Origin: Providencia rettgeri
Lineage (GTDB): Bacteria > Pseudomonadota > Gammaproteobacteria > Enterobacterales > Enterobacteriaceae
Length of the DNA stretch: 64,000 bases
NCBI RefSeq assembly: GCF_001874625.1
Contig: NZ_CP017671.1
Coordinates: 2,914,001 to 2,978,000 of the forward strand
Reading direction: 5' to 3'
The position numbers and the translations under genes are program-made. The notes beneath the pieces were generated by a model. The model did no database searches, had not been told where the DNA came from, and was given only the letters and a program-made list of their open reading frames with translations. This document shows, piece after piece, positions 19,207 to 27,911 of the stretch (its first letter is position 1; every line of letters begins with the position of its first letter).

Positions 19207-20632
19207 ACCGTGGTGCTTGACTAGCTTTAAATGCGATTCGAACCAACAATCCATTGAGTAATTTACTTTTTAATAGTTGTGGTTCAGAGCCATGGTAACT
19301 AGCAATATCTTTAACCAAAGCCAAACCTAAACCAGCCCCTTCCTTCCCTAAGGCATTATTTAAACGAGTAAACGCTTCCATAGAACGGTTAATCTTTGCA
19401 TCTGGGATCCCTGGCCCTGAGTCCTCGACTTCCAAAACAAAATGCGCCTTGTCATCACTATTTACAACACGCACTGTCACCACGCCATTTGCTGGCGTAT
19501 ATTTTATTGCGTTATCGATTAGATTTGCGCACATTTCTGCCAATAAAATGGGTTCACCTTTGATCCAAGCCACATCGAGCCCTTCATAGCCCAAATCCAC
19601 ACATTGACTTTCTGCATGAGTCAGCCGCGTAAAACAGGTTTGATGAACAATTTCGACTAGATTAACAGCACGGTACTGCGTGACGGCTTCTTTTTCATGC
19701 GCTTTTAACCGAGATAGTTGCAAAAGCCTATCAGTGAGAATAATCGTATTATCGAGGGTTTTATCGATAGCTTGTAAACTCTGTTGCCGCTGATTAGCAT
19801 CTTGACTGTTAATCGCGACTGAAACCTGTGTTTTCAACACCGTTAATGGTGTTTTCAATTGATGGGATGCATCCGCACTGAAACGCTCTTGTCGCCTCAC
19901 CATCCGCTTTAAACGGGAAATATAGCGGTTCAATGCATCAATTAATGGCGATAAATCAGACCATGGCAGTAAATCTGGCAATGGTGTTAAATCATTAGCG
20001 GAACGGCTTAACATTAAGTTGGACAATTTTTTCAATGGCGCCAATAATTTACTAAGTAAAATATAGGCAAGAACTAAGGTTAAAAGCACCACCGTACCTT
20101 GGCTCATCAGCGCGGAGATTAATAATTGATTAGCGAGATCTTGTCGTGAATAAACGGTTTCTGCAACACGGATCTCAACCATTCCAGTGATGCCACCTTC
20201 ATTAATGGGTTGATAAAACGCTGCAATGCGAATAGGTAAGCCCTTATACTGTGCATCATAAAAATAAACTAGCGCAGTATAGTGCTGTGAGCGCATCCAA
20301 TAAGAGGGAATTGGCGGTAAGTCATCATAACCAGAGATAGTCTCACCGTCAGGGGAAATAACTTGATAAAAAATTCGGTCATTATTATTCAGTTCGAAAC
20401 TATCCAATACCACATAAGGTACGCTAACAGATAAATGCCCATTTACCACTTGTAGCCTTTCTGCCACAGTACGAGCAGAGGCGAGTAGCGTTCTATCATA
20501 AGCTAAATTTGCAGCGTTCTTAGCACTATAATAATGGGTATAAACCGAAAATCCCCCCAATAAAATGAGGGGGATACCGAAAAAGAGCAGCAACTGATGA
20601 AAGAGAGAGCGTGGATGAGAGACTAATTTCAT
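19205..20632 (-). CDS. tctE: Sensor histidine kinase TctE
   Basis: A 475-residue inner-membrane kinase of the TctE family that senses tricarboxylates. Two membrane segments (about 12-32 and 172-196) flank a periplasmic sensor domain; then come a HAMP-like linker, the dimerisation box DASHQLKTPL with phosphoacceptor His257, and ATPase boxes N (NLIDNAIKYTP), G1 (DSGPGIP) and G2 (GAGLGLALV). Its ATG overlaps the tctD stop by 4 bp, so the pair is coupled. Divergent tctCBA supports regulation of tricarboxylate uptake. Confidence 0.9.
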   Translation of the reverse strand: MKLVSHPRSLFHQLLLFFGIPLILLGGFSVYTHYYSAKNAANLAYDRTLLASARTVAERLQVVNGHLSVSVPYVVLDSFELNNNDRIFYQVISPDGETISGYDDLPPIPSYWMRSQHYTALVYFYDAQYKGLPIRIAAFYQPINEGGITGMVEIRVAETVYSRQDLANQLLISALMSQGTVVLLTLVLAYILLSKLLAPLKKLSNLMLSRSANDLTPLPDLLPWSDLSPLIDALNRYISRLKRMVRRQERFSADASHQLKTPLTVLKTQVSVAINSQDANQRQQSLQAIDKTLDNTIILTDRLLQLSRLKAHEKEAVTQYRAVNLVEIVHQTCFTRLTHAESQCVDLGYEGLDVAWIKGEPILLAEMCANLIDNAIKYTPANGVVTVRVVNSDDKAHFVLEVEDSGPGIPDAKINRSMEAFTRLNNALGKEGAGLGLALVKDIASYHGSEPQLLKSKLLNGLLVRIAFKASQAPR

Positions 20633-21297
20633 ACACTACACTGCTCTAATCGGTATCCCAATCCGCGTAACGTATTGATGTTAACATCCGAACCTGCGAG
20701 TTTTTTTCTCACTCGGTGAACATATAATTCAATACTTTGTAAACTGGCTTCATCGGACAAAGAAAACACTTGTTCAAATAATTGCATCTTTGAAACTGGG
20801 CGTCCTCGTCGGTGAAACAAGGTATTTAATACCGCATATTCCCTTGGGGTTAACCCTAATGGTTCTTGACCAAGTAAAAAATAACCTTCTTCGTGATAAC
20901 ACAGCGCACCAAAACGCTGCGGTTCATTGACTTGCCCTTGGCTACGCCTTAGTAAGGCACGAATCCTAGCTTCTAACTCAGCGATATCAAAAGGTTTTGT
21001 TAAATAATCATCCGCACCTGCATTTAAGCCTTGAACACGGTCAGCCACATCCGAGTTTGCCGTCAACAGCAAAACAGGGATCTCTTGATGACGTTTTCGC
21101 ATTTGCGCCAATACTTCCAACCCACTCATTCGTGGAAGAGATACATCAAGCACAACAAGGGCATATTGTTCTGTTTGTAATAATTGATCTGCGATGGCGC
21201 CATCACTGGCAATGTCAACCGCAAACCCTGATGACGATAATGCCTTTTGTAACCACAATGACAACTCGTCATGGTCTTCAACCAATAAAATTCTCAT
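20629..21297 (-). CDS. tctD: Response regulator TctD
   Basis: A 222-residue OmpR/PhoB-type response regulator. The receiver domain has acidic residues at VEDHDE and the phospho-acceptor Asp51 in VVLDVSLPRMSG; the C-terminal winged helix contains LTPREYAVLNTLFHRRGRPV and YVHRVRKKLAG, ending with GLGYRLE. It is transcribed divergently from tctC, 311 bp away, and expected to activate tctCBA in response to citrate or related tricarboxylates, as described for Salmonella TctD. Confidence 0.92.
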   Translation of the reverse strand: MRILLVEDHDELSLWLQKALSSSGFAVDIASDGAIADQLLQTEQYALVVLDVSLPRMSGLEVLAQMRKRHQEIPVLLLTANSDVADRVQGLNAGADDYLTKPFDIAELEARIRALLRRSQGQVNEPQRFGALCYHEEGYFLLGQEPLGLTPREYAVLNTLFHRRGRPVSKMQLFEQVFSLSDEASLQSIELYVHRVRKKLAGSDVNINTLRGLGYRLEQCSV

Positions 21298-21608
21298 TCC
21301 GCATACTCATTATAATTACTTATCTGTATACGTTGGCATTACCTATCGTGATTGAAAAGCAATTGTCATCGTTTTTACTGTATCCATCACAACTATTACG
21401 GTTAAATGGAATCAATAATTTAAATTTAACATTAAATTAACATAACAAAAAAGCAGAAATACAAAACAATCTGATATATATCACATAAAAATAATAATAT
21501 TTGTTAATGAAAGGTAAATGAAAGCTTTGTCAGACAATGATGCAACATCTACACAACAAGAAGTAAATAACATAGTTCTTTAATTATTGTCTTAGTAAGG
21601 AAAGAAAA
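21298..21608. promoter_or_regulatory. Divergent tctDE / tctCBA promoter region
   Basis: A 311-bp AT-rich region between the two divergent operons. It must carry both promoters and, by inference, TctD sites and possibly catabolite control. I do not see a motif strong enough to name. The ribosome site for tctC is AAGGAAAG just before 21609. Confidence 0.5.
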
Positions 21609-22583
21609 ATGAAAAAATATACAATCAAGGCCTTAGCAACAGCAATATTTTTAGTTGGCGTTAACCAAGTAAGTGCTCTACCAGAGCGTACTGAATGTAT
21701 CGCCCCAGCCAAACCTGGAGGGGGGTTCGACTTAACCTGTAAATTAGTCCAAGTTTCCATGCTTGAAACTAAAGAAATTGAAAAACCAATGCGTGTTACT
21801 TACATGCCCGGAGGCATTGGTGCGGTAGCCTATAATGCCATCGTAGCGCAGCGCCCTGCTGAACCAGGAACGATTGTTGCCTTCTCAGGTGGCTCATTAC
21901 TCAACCTAGCGCAAGGTAAGTTTGGTCGCTATAACGAGAATGATGTCCGTTGGCTAGCCAGTGTGGGCAGCGACTATGGGATGATTGCTGTACGTGCAGA
22001 TTCCCCTTATAAAACCCTTAATGATTTAATGGATACCTTTAAAAAAGACCCGAATAGCATCGTGTTTGGAGCCGGTGGTTCTATTGGCAGTCAAGACTGG
22101 ATGAAAACCGCACTACTCGCTAAAGCTATCGATATAGATCCAAGAAAAATGCGTTACGTTGCTTTTGAAGGTGGTGGTGAAACCCTAACAGCTCTACTTG
22201 GAAACCATATTCAGGTGTTATCAGGGGATATTAGCGAGATGACCCCGTATATCAATGAAGGCAAAATTCGTATCCTAGCGGTCTATGCCGATAAACGCCT
22301 CGGTGATGGCTTATCCGAAATCCCTACGGCGAAAGAGCAAGGCTATGACATTGTTTGGCCAATTATTCGTGGTTTCTATATGGGGCCCAAAGTGTCCGAT
22401 GAGGACTACAACCAATGGGTCGAGGCATTCCAAAAACTCCAACAAACCGAAGATTTCAAAAAGCAACGTGAACTTCGTGGCTTGTTTGAATATAACTTAA
22501 CTGGGCAAGAACTCGATAGCTACGTAAAAAAAGAAATCGAACAGTATCGTGAGCAAGCCCGTGCATTTGGTTTAGCCAAATAA
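21609..22583 (+). CDS. tctC: Tripartite tricarboxylate transporter substrate-binding protein TctC
   Basis: A periplasmic receptor for citrate-like tricarboxylates. A Sec signal peptide (about residues 1-23, ending VSALP) is followed by the family motif TECIAPAKPGGGFDLTCKLV and by YMPGGIGAVAYN and FGAGGSIGSQDW in the ligand lobe. The 324-residue length is typical. It is first in a tctC-tctB-tctA operon with gaps of about 11 bp. Confidence 0.93.
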   Translation: MKKYTIKALATAIFLVGVNQVSALPERTECIAPAKPGGGFDLTCKLVQVSMLETKEIEKPMRVTYMPGGIGAVAYNAIVAQRPAEPGTIVAFSGGSLLNLAQGKFGRYNENDVRWLASVGSDYGMIAVRADSPYKTLNDLMDTFKKDPNSIVFGAGGSIGSQDWMKTALLAKAIDIDPRKMRYVAFEGGGETLTALLGNHIQVLSGDISEMTPYINEGKIRILAVYADKRLGDGLSEIPTAKEQGYDIVWPIIRGFYMGPKVSDEDYNQWVEAFQKLQQTEDFKKQRELRGLFEYNLTGQELDSYVKKEIEQYREQARAFGLAK

Positions 22584-22594
22584 CGGAGAAAACG

Positions 22595-23026
22595 ATGAGT
22601 CAACGCATATTCGCCATAGTCTGGCTAATACTGTGTGCTATCGGGATCTATATCGGCTGGGGGATCCAAAGTGAATTTTCATACGAACCACTGGGCCCCC
22701 GCCCTTTTCCGGTCGCCATACTATCTTTAATGGCTATTTGTGCCCTTGCCTTATTATTTGGCAAACAAGAAGCTGTTGAATGGCCGAAACCTTATGTATT
22801 GCGCCGCTTAATACTCTTAGTCATCGCACTAGTTATCTATGCATGGGCATTTGAGTGGTTAGGGTTTCCTATTGCTACCAGTTTATTGACTATCAGCATG
22901 GCCCTACTATTTGGTGCGACACCAACGGCAGCCATTATTTCAGGCCCTATCCTTGGCATCTTCTTATTTTATGCCTTTGATAAATTGCTGGATGTCACTT
23001 TGCCTATTGGCAGCCTGTTTAATTAA
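22595..23026 (+). CDS. tctB: Tripartite tricarboxylate transporter small membrane subunit TctB
   Basis: A 143-residue inner-membrane protein with four hydrophobic segments, starting IFAIVWLILCAIGIYIGW. The EPLGPRPFPVAILSL segment is characteristic of TctB. It forms the membrane complex with TctA and follows tctC by 11 bp. Confidence 0.9.
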   Translation: MSQRIFAIVWLILCAIGIYIGWGIQSEFSYEPLGPRPFPVAILSLMAICALALLFGKQEAVEWPKPYVLRRLILLVIALVIYAWAFEWLGFPIATSLLTISMALLFGATPTAAIISGPILGIFLFYAFDKLLDVTLPIGSLFN

Positions 23027-23037
23027 GGAGCAAGCTC

Positions 23038-24543
23038 ATGGAAACTTGGATGTATCTATCGCAAGGTTTTGAGGTTGCGCTCGTCCCTCAAAATATCTTG
23101 ATTGCCTTAATTGGCTGTTTTATCGGAACCGTAGTTGGCATGTTGCCCGGCCTTGGTCCTATCAATGGGGTCGCTATATTATTGCCACTCGCATTTGCGC
23201 TCAAATTACCAGCAGAATCTGCCTTAATTTTACTCGCTACTGTTTATTTAGGTTGTGAATATGGAGGACGGATCTCATCGATACTACTTAATGTTCCGGG
23301 TGATGCTGCGGCTATAATGACCACATTAGATGGTTATCCGATGGCAAAACAAGGAAAAGGCGGTGTTGCTCTTTCTATTTCAGCGGTCAGTTCATTCATT
23401 GGCTCAACAATCGCCATTGTGGGTATTATTTTATTCGCACCTTTGCTTGCTCAATGGTCGTTAGCTTTCGGGCCTGCTGAATATTTCGCTTTAATGGTTT
23501 TTGCTATTGCCTGTTTGGGCAGTATGATGAGCCAAAACCCTATTAAATCATTACTTGCCGCATTAATTGGTTTGTCACTCGCCACCGTCGGTGTCGATGC
23601 CAACTCAGGGGAATATCGTTTTACATTTGATAGTGTCCATCTTTCTGATGGAGTGCAATTTATTGTCGTTGTGATTGGTTTATTTTCAGTCAGTGAAATT
23701 TTATTGATGCTTGAAGGTACCGCTACAGGCCAAGGTTTGATCCGCAAAACGGGTAGAATGCTATTTAACCGCAAAGAAGCCAAAGCTTGCGCAGGGCCCG
23801 CACTGCGTTCGTCTTTCGTCGGTTTCTTTGTTGGAGTTTTACCCGGTGCAGGTGCCACTATCGCCAGCGCTATCACTTATATGACTGAAAAGAAAATCAG
23901 TGGTGAAAAAGGCGATTTTGGTAATGGTGATGTACGTGGTGTCGCTGCACCTGAAGCCGCAAATAATGCCTCAGCATGTGGCTCATTTATCCCTATGTTA
24001 ACACTTGGCGTTCCAGGCTCAGGGACAACTGCGGTGATGATGGGGGCGCTAACGCTCTATAATATCACTCCTGGACCGGGAATGTTTACCGAACAACCGG
24101 AAATTGTCTGGGGGCTAATTGCTGCATTACTTATTGCTAACGTCGTGTTGTTAATCATGAATATTCCATTAATTGGCCTATTCACACGTATGTTGACTGT
24201 CCCTTTGTGGTTTTTAGTTCCCGCAATTGCCAGTGTTTCCGCTGTTGGTGTATATGCAGTTCATAGCACTACTTTTGACTTGCTGTTGATGATGGGGTTA
24301 GGTGTTTTTGGGTTTATTCTACGGAAAATGAATTTCCCGCTTTCCCCACTTATATTAGGTTTTGTATTAGGTGAGATGTTAGAACAAAACTTACGCCGTT
24401 CATTATCTATCAGCAATGGTAATTTCGATATTCTTTGGAGCAGTACTATTTCACAAAGCTTATTGATCCTCGCCGTTGTTGTTTTAATCCTGCCGCCTAT
24501 TGTGAAATTACTCCGTAAACGCAAACAGGCTACAACGTTATAA
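23038..24543 (+). CDS. tctA: Tripartite tricarboxylate transporter large membrane subunit TctA
   Basis: A 501-residue transporter with about 11-12 hydrophobic segments. Two repeated glycine-rich family motifs are visible: [20 protein letters not shown] near the N-terminus and [20 protein letters not shown] near residue 265, plus [20 protein letters not shown]. It catalyses sodium- or proton-driven uptake of the tricarboxylate delivered by TctC. It is the last gene of the operon and is followed by a clear terminator. Confidence 0.94.
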   Translation: METWMYLSQGFEVALVPQNILIALIGCFIGTVVGMLPGLGPINGVAILLPLAFALKLPAESALILLATVYLGCEYGGRISSILLNVPGDAAAIMTTLDGYPMAKQGKGGVALSISAVSSFIGSTIAIVGIILFAPLLAQWSLAFGPAEYFALMVFAIACLGSMMSQNPIKSLLAALIGLSLATVGVDANSGEYRFTFDSVHLSDGVQFIVVVIGLFSVSEILLMLEGTATGQGLIRKTGRMLFNRKEAKACAGPALRSSFVGFFVGVLPGAGATIASAITYMTEKKISGEKGDFGNGDVRGVAAPEAANNASACGSFIPMLTLGVPGSGTTAVMMGALTLYNITPGPGMFTEQPEIVWGLIAALLIANVVLLIMNIPLIGLFTRMLTVPLWFLVPAIASVSAVGVYAVHSTTFDLLLMMGLGVFGFILRKMNFPLSPLILGFVLGEMLEQNLRRSLSISNGNFDILWSSTISQSLLILAVVVLILPPIVKLLRKRKQATTL

Positions 24544-24575
24544 TTTTCAAATTGTTAAGCCATCTCTGTAGAATT

Positions 24576-24607
24576 TGCCCCAATGTGATTTTGGGGCATT
24601 TTTTTAT
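24576..24607 (+). terminator. Terminator of the tctCBA operon
   Basis: TGCCCCAA (24576-24583) pairs with TTGGGGCA (24591-24598) and is followed by TTTTTTTATT. It lies 33 bp after tctA. Confidence 0.85.
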
Positions 24608-24870
24608 TAAAAAATAGGGAGCTTTATATAACTTAACAAAACCACAGAGTTATCATGGACTCCTTCGCCATAATAGACATATTTTGATTGTAAATTAGGG
24701 ACTATATTTGTTCTCTTTTGGTCATACTTATACAGTGGAAATGGTTTTTCAATATTATGTATTTTACTCATCCTCCCACAAAGTTTATCGTGGATAGAGC
24801 GAGATAACGCCTTACCTAAAATTTTAAAATCCTGTTTCCAAATAGCCTCATGAAATCTGGTTACACACAT
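24607..24870 (-). CDS. Small hypothetical protein
   Basis: An 87-residue open frame starting with ATG and preceded by a strong AGAGGT ribosome site about 6 nt away, which argues that it is translated. The product is basic (pieces WKQDFKILGKALSRSIHDK and KYDQKRTNIVPNLQSK), with no signal peptide or membrane helix. I recognise no family. It could be a remnant of a longer gene, because its stop coincides with the tctA terminator region. Confidence 0.4.
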   Translation of the reverse strand: MCVTRFHEAIWKQDFKILGKALSRSIHDKLCGRMSKIHNIEKPFPLYKYDQKRTNIVPNLQSKYVYYGEGVHDNSVVLLSYIKLPIF

Positions 24871-25052
24871 ATGACTACCTCTATTCGACTAAAAATCAAG
24901 TCAATATCATGTCACTATTTTGGACAAAACATTCAATACAATGATGTATATTTATTCAGTTGTTAATAAACCACTGAATCAGACAATGATGATATATTAA
25001 ATAATGCCAATCAATTATGGTACTCACCTGACTTATTAAGAAATAAAACACA

Positions 25053-25514
25053 ATGTTCGATAGATTACTTTTTGTCCTTTTTAATATCCAGCCGAAACCA
25101 TTAGCGTATACAGTCACCATCGATATTCATGGTGACCGTTACACCATCCATAGCCAGAAACCCGTGACTATCACAGAAAAAGACAGCGGTTATATCCAAA
25201 TAAAAGCACTGGGTAAAATGCATATTTTTTGTGGAAAAATGCTGCATATCAGCGTCAAGAAAAATACGACGCTTGTGACTATTGGTTGGTCGAAAGGGAA
25301 AAGCCAAATATTTGAAGTGAAAAAAAACTACCAAGACATTGCTTCCCACAGAACGTCATCCTCATCAAATACCCGTTATGTCCCCCCAGTTTATGAAAGT
25401 ACCACTAGTGACAATTCCCATCGTGCTAGCAATCATTTTTGTTCAAATGATAATTCCAGTACTGATTGCTCATCATCCGATTCAGGGGGAAGTGATGGCG
25501 CTAGTGGCGATTAA
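25053..25514 (+). CDS. Hypothetical protein with Ser-rich tail
   Basis: A 153-residue protein with no obvious signal peptide. Residues 1-95 are probably beta-rich (YTVTIDIHGDRYTIHSQKPV, TTLVTIGWSKGKSQIFEV); residues 105-153 are a low-complexity Ser/Asp/Gly/Asn tail (DNSSTDCSSSDSGGSDGA). No family is recognised, and the ribosome site is weak. The gene stands alone in the plus direction between two minus-strand unknown genes and ends 14 bp before the convergent one. Confidence 0.5.
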   Translation: MFDRLLFVLFNIQPKPLAYTVTIDIHGDRYTIHSQKPVTITEKDSGYIQIKALGKMHIFCGKMLHISVKKNTTLVTIGWSKGKSQIFEVKKNYQDIASHRTSSSSNTRYVPPVYESTTSDNSHRASNHFCSNDNSSTDCSSSDSGGSDGASGD

Positions 25515-25527
25515 GTAACAATACCTT

Positions 25528-26328
25528 TTAGATACTGCTTAAAAACTTATCTTTTATATCATGCTTATTGTCAAAATATCTAATATTTGAATCAAAGGAT
25601 TTTTTTAATTTACTCAATAAATCATTTTTAATTTTTTTATCATTAATTGTTAATACTGACTGGAATACATTATTAGAATAGTGATTATCATCACCAAATA
25701 ACGCCAATAAATTAAGTTGACTTAACTCCCCACTAGGGATATCTAATTCAATCCTTGTATTATTCAGCTTTGCTTTATCGAAATTATAATTAACATCTAA
25801 TTTAATAGGTAGCTTAATATCTACATTATTAAGCGTTGCATTAGAAAAACCCGCTCTAATTAGTGGAGTTTGTTCACTTGATGCAATTCTCATGTCTGAT
25901 AATGTAGAGTTAGAAAAGTCTGCGTTAATACTGCTAGGTTTGAAGGTTTTTTTGTCCTCCCAATTAAAAATAATATTATTTATATCTGTTTTCTCCAATT
26001 GACAATCTGAAGAGTCATAATGTAATGCTATACTATCCGACATACTATGAGACTTAACTTCCATAGAGTTAATAATATTATTACCGCTTATTTTAGATTT
26101 AACAGGCCCTATATTAAGCACATCATTCAATATATTAATCTGTTTATTGATTTTTAACTTATCTTTTATCTCGACATCCAAAGCACATTTCTTATAAACA
26201 TTTTTCACTTTTGAAATTACTGTCTTTAATAAAAGTTTCTTATTTGCATCACTGTTGTTTTTTTCATACTCCTTACTTATTTTAGTCGAGCTATTACTTA
26301 ACGTTAAGAAAAAAGATTTAACATTCAT
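25528..26328 (-). CDS. Hypothetical protein with degenerate pentapeptide repeats (effector-like)
   Basis: A 266-residue protein with a strong AGAGGT ribosome site and no signal peptide. Residues about 130-190 contain degenerate A(D/N/G)xxN-type pentapeptide-like repeats (INADFSNSTLSDMRI, IRAGFSNATLNNVDI, FDKAKLNNTRI), suggesting a right-handed beta-helix. Then come LNLLALFGDDNHYSNNVFQ and VLTINDKKIKNDLLSKL, which resemble what I remember of the beta-helix and central parts of SopA/NleL-type effectors, but the catalytic HECT-like domain is absent. The resemblance is from memory and unverified. The polar N-terminus (SFFLTLSNSSTKISKEY) would suit type III secretion. Low GC suggests acquisition. 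Confidence 0.55.
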   Translation of the reverse strand: MNVKSFFLTLSNSSTKISKEYEKNNSDANKKLLLKTVISKVKNVYKKCALDVEIKDKLKINKQINILNDVLNIGPVKSKISGNNIINSMEVKSHSMSDSIALHYDSSDCQLEKTDINNIIFNWEDKKTFKPSSINADFSNSTLSDMRIASSEQTPLIRAGFSNATLNNVDIKLPIKLDVNYNFDKAKLNNTRIELDIPSGELSQLNLLALFGDDNHYSNNVFQSVLTINDKKIKNDLLSKLKKSFDSNIRYFDNKHDIKDKFLSSI

Positions 26329-26437
26329 ATTTACACACCTCTAGGCTATTTGTTTTCAGAAATTGGCTAGAGTATCTCATGTTAATCATTTCTATAATTT
26401 AATAAAATGACACAGCTATTCTCCTTTTTATATTTAT

Positions 26438-26470
26438 AAAAAAAGCGAGAACCAGAGTTCTCGCTTTTTT
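26438..26470 (-). terminator. Terminator after fabB
   Basis: AAAAAAGCGAGAAC pairs with GTTCTCGCTTTTTT around the loop CAGA. The A and T runs on both sides would make it work in both directions; fabB ends just before it on the minus strand. Confidence 0.88.
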
Positions 26471-26493
26471 CTAATTGTTTAGCCTAAAACAAA

Positions 26494-27708
26494 TTACGCT
26501 TTGTATTTGCTCATCACCAATGTGGCATTAGTACCACCAAAGCCGAAACTGTTTGACATCACTGTATCCAACACTTGTTCTGTTGGTTTCGTGACGATAT
26601 TCAGGCCATGGGCTTTTTCATCTAAATTTTCGACATTGATGCTTGGTGCAATAAAGCCATGCTCTAGCATTAATAAACTGTAAATTGCTTCGTGAACACC
26701 TGCCGCCCCTAATGAGTGGCCACTCATCGCTTTTGTCGCAGAAATCGCAGGGGAATTACTACCAAAAACTTCTTGGATAGCTTCCAGCTCTTTGGTGTCG
26801 CCGACTGGTGTCGATGTACCGTGTGTATTGATGTAATCAATTTTATCGACACCCTGCATCGCCATTTGCATACAACGTACCGCGCCTTCACCTGAAGGTG
26901 CTACCATGTCTGCACCATCAGATGTTGCACCATAACCGACAATTTCAGCATAGATATGTGCACCACGCGCTAAAGCGTGCTCGAGTTCTTCAACTACTAC
27001 AATACCGCCGCCGCCGGCAATAACAAAACCATCGCGGTCTTGGTCGTAAGTTCTTGATGCTTTGTCTGGCGTTTCATTGAACTTAGTTGACAATGCGCCC
27101 ATTGCATCGAATTCACAGGTCATTTCCCAGCTCAGCTCTTCACCACCACCAGCAAAAACTACATCTTGTTTGCCTAGTTGGATCAATTCAACTGCATGAC
27201 CAATACAATGTGCAGATGTTGAGCACGCTGAACTAATTGAATAGTTAACACCTTTAATTTTAAATGGTGTGGCTAAGCAAGCTGAAATACCTGATGCCAT
27301 TGCACGGGTCACCATATAAGGACCAACACCACGTAAACCTTTCGCACGCATACCATCAGATCCAGCAACTTGGTTACGCGGAGAACCACCGCCAGAACCG
27401 ACCACAATACCCGTACGTAAATTTGAAACTTGTTCTTCTGCTAAACCCGAATCAGCAATTGCTTGTTCCATAGATAAATAAGCATACGCAGAGCAATCAC
27501 TCATAAAACGAAAGATTTTACGGTCAATCAGGTCTTTCAGCTCTAAGTTTTTGACATTACCCCAGACATGGCTACGTAGCCCTGCCTCTTTGAATTCTTC
27601 TGAGAAAGTGATCCCGGAACGACCTTCCTTCAGAGAAGCCAGTACTTCTTCCTGGTTATTACCAAGGCTGGAAACAATACCTAGACCAGTGATGACTGCA
27701 CGCTTCAT
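26494..27708 (-). CDS. fabB: 3-oxoacyl-ACP synthase I FabB
   Basis: FabB condenses acyl-ACP with malonyl-ACP and is needed for unsaturated fatty acid synthesis. The catalytic triad is visible: Cys162 in [16 protein letters not shown], His in [13 protein letters not shown] and His in [15 protein letters not shown]. The 404-residue length is close to E. coli FabB (406), and the end [17 protein letters not shown] is typical. It is a single-gene unit with its own terminator and FabR/FadR-like sites upstream. Confidence 0.97.
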   Translation of the reverse strand: MKRAVITGLGIVSSLGNNQEEVLASLKEGRSGITFSEEFKEAGLRSHVWGNVKNLELKDLIDRKIFRFMSDCSAYAYLSMEQAIADSGLAEEQVSNLRTGIVVGSGGGSPRNQVAGSDGMRAKGLRGVGPYMVTRAMASGISACLATPFKIKGVNYSISSACSTSAHCIGHAVELIQLGKQDVVFAGGGEELSWEMTCEFDAMGALSTKFNETPDKASRTYDQDRDGFVIAGGGGIVVVEELEHALARGAHIYAEIVGYGATSDGADMVAPSGEGAVRCMQMAMQGVDKIDYINTHGTSTPVGDTKELEAIQEVFGSNSPAISATKAMSGHSLGAAGVHEAIYSLLMLEHGFIAPSINVENLDEKAHGLNIVTKPTEQVLDTVMSNSFGFGGTNATLVMSKYKA

Positions 27709-27761
27709 TCGTTACCTCATGTCTATAATTATATGATTGCGGGATTACAGGTTGTCACTTT

Positions 27762-27779
27762 AGCTTACACTTGTACGCT
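27762..27779. promoter_or_regulatory. FabR-like operator upstream of fabB
   Basis: AGCTTACACTTGTACGCT matches the FabR palindrome AGCGTACANNTGTACGCT with one changed base in the left half. It lies about 55 bp upstream of the fabB ATG. FabR represses fabB in E. coli in response to unsaturated acyl chains. Confidence 0.72.
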
Positions 27780-27796
27780 GAACAAGTCCGATCAGG
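27780..27796. promoter_or_regulatory. FadR-like site upstream of fabB
   Basis: On the minus strand CTGATCGGACTTGTTC fits the FadR consensus CTGGTCNGACNTGTT with one mismatch. It touches the FabR-like palindrome, the arrangement known at E. coli fabA and fabB, where FadR activates and FabR represses. Confidence 0.65.
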
Positions 27797-27911
27797 GTAA
27801 ATATTTGTATTTTTTTTCTTTGTGACTGTAATAAGACTTTTTTATGAAGGTAGCCTTACACTCATAACAGCGTTAAAATTTACTGATTATTAGGTCATAG
27901 TAGGCTTTATC

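Noticed and set aside
23451-23876. 141-residue antisense frame inside tctA
   Set aside because: Overlaps the conserved tctA frame fully; no ribosome site and a Pro/Lys-biased composition typical of a shadow frame.
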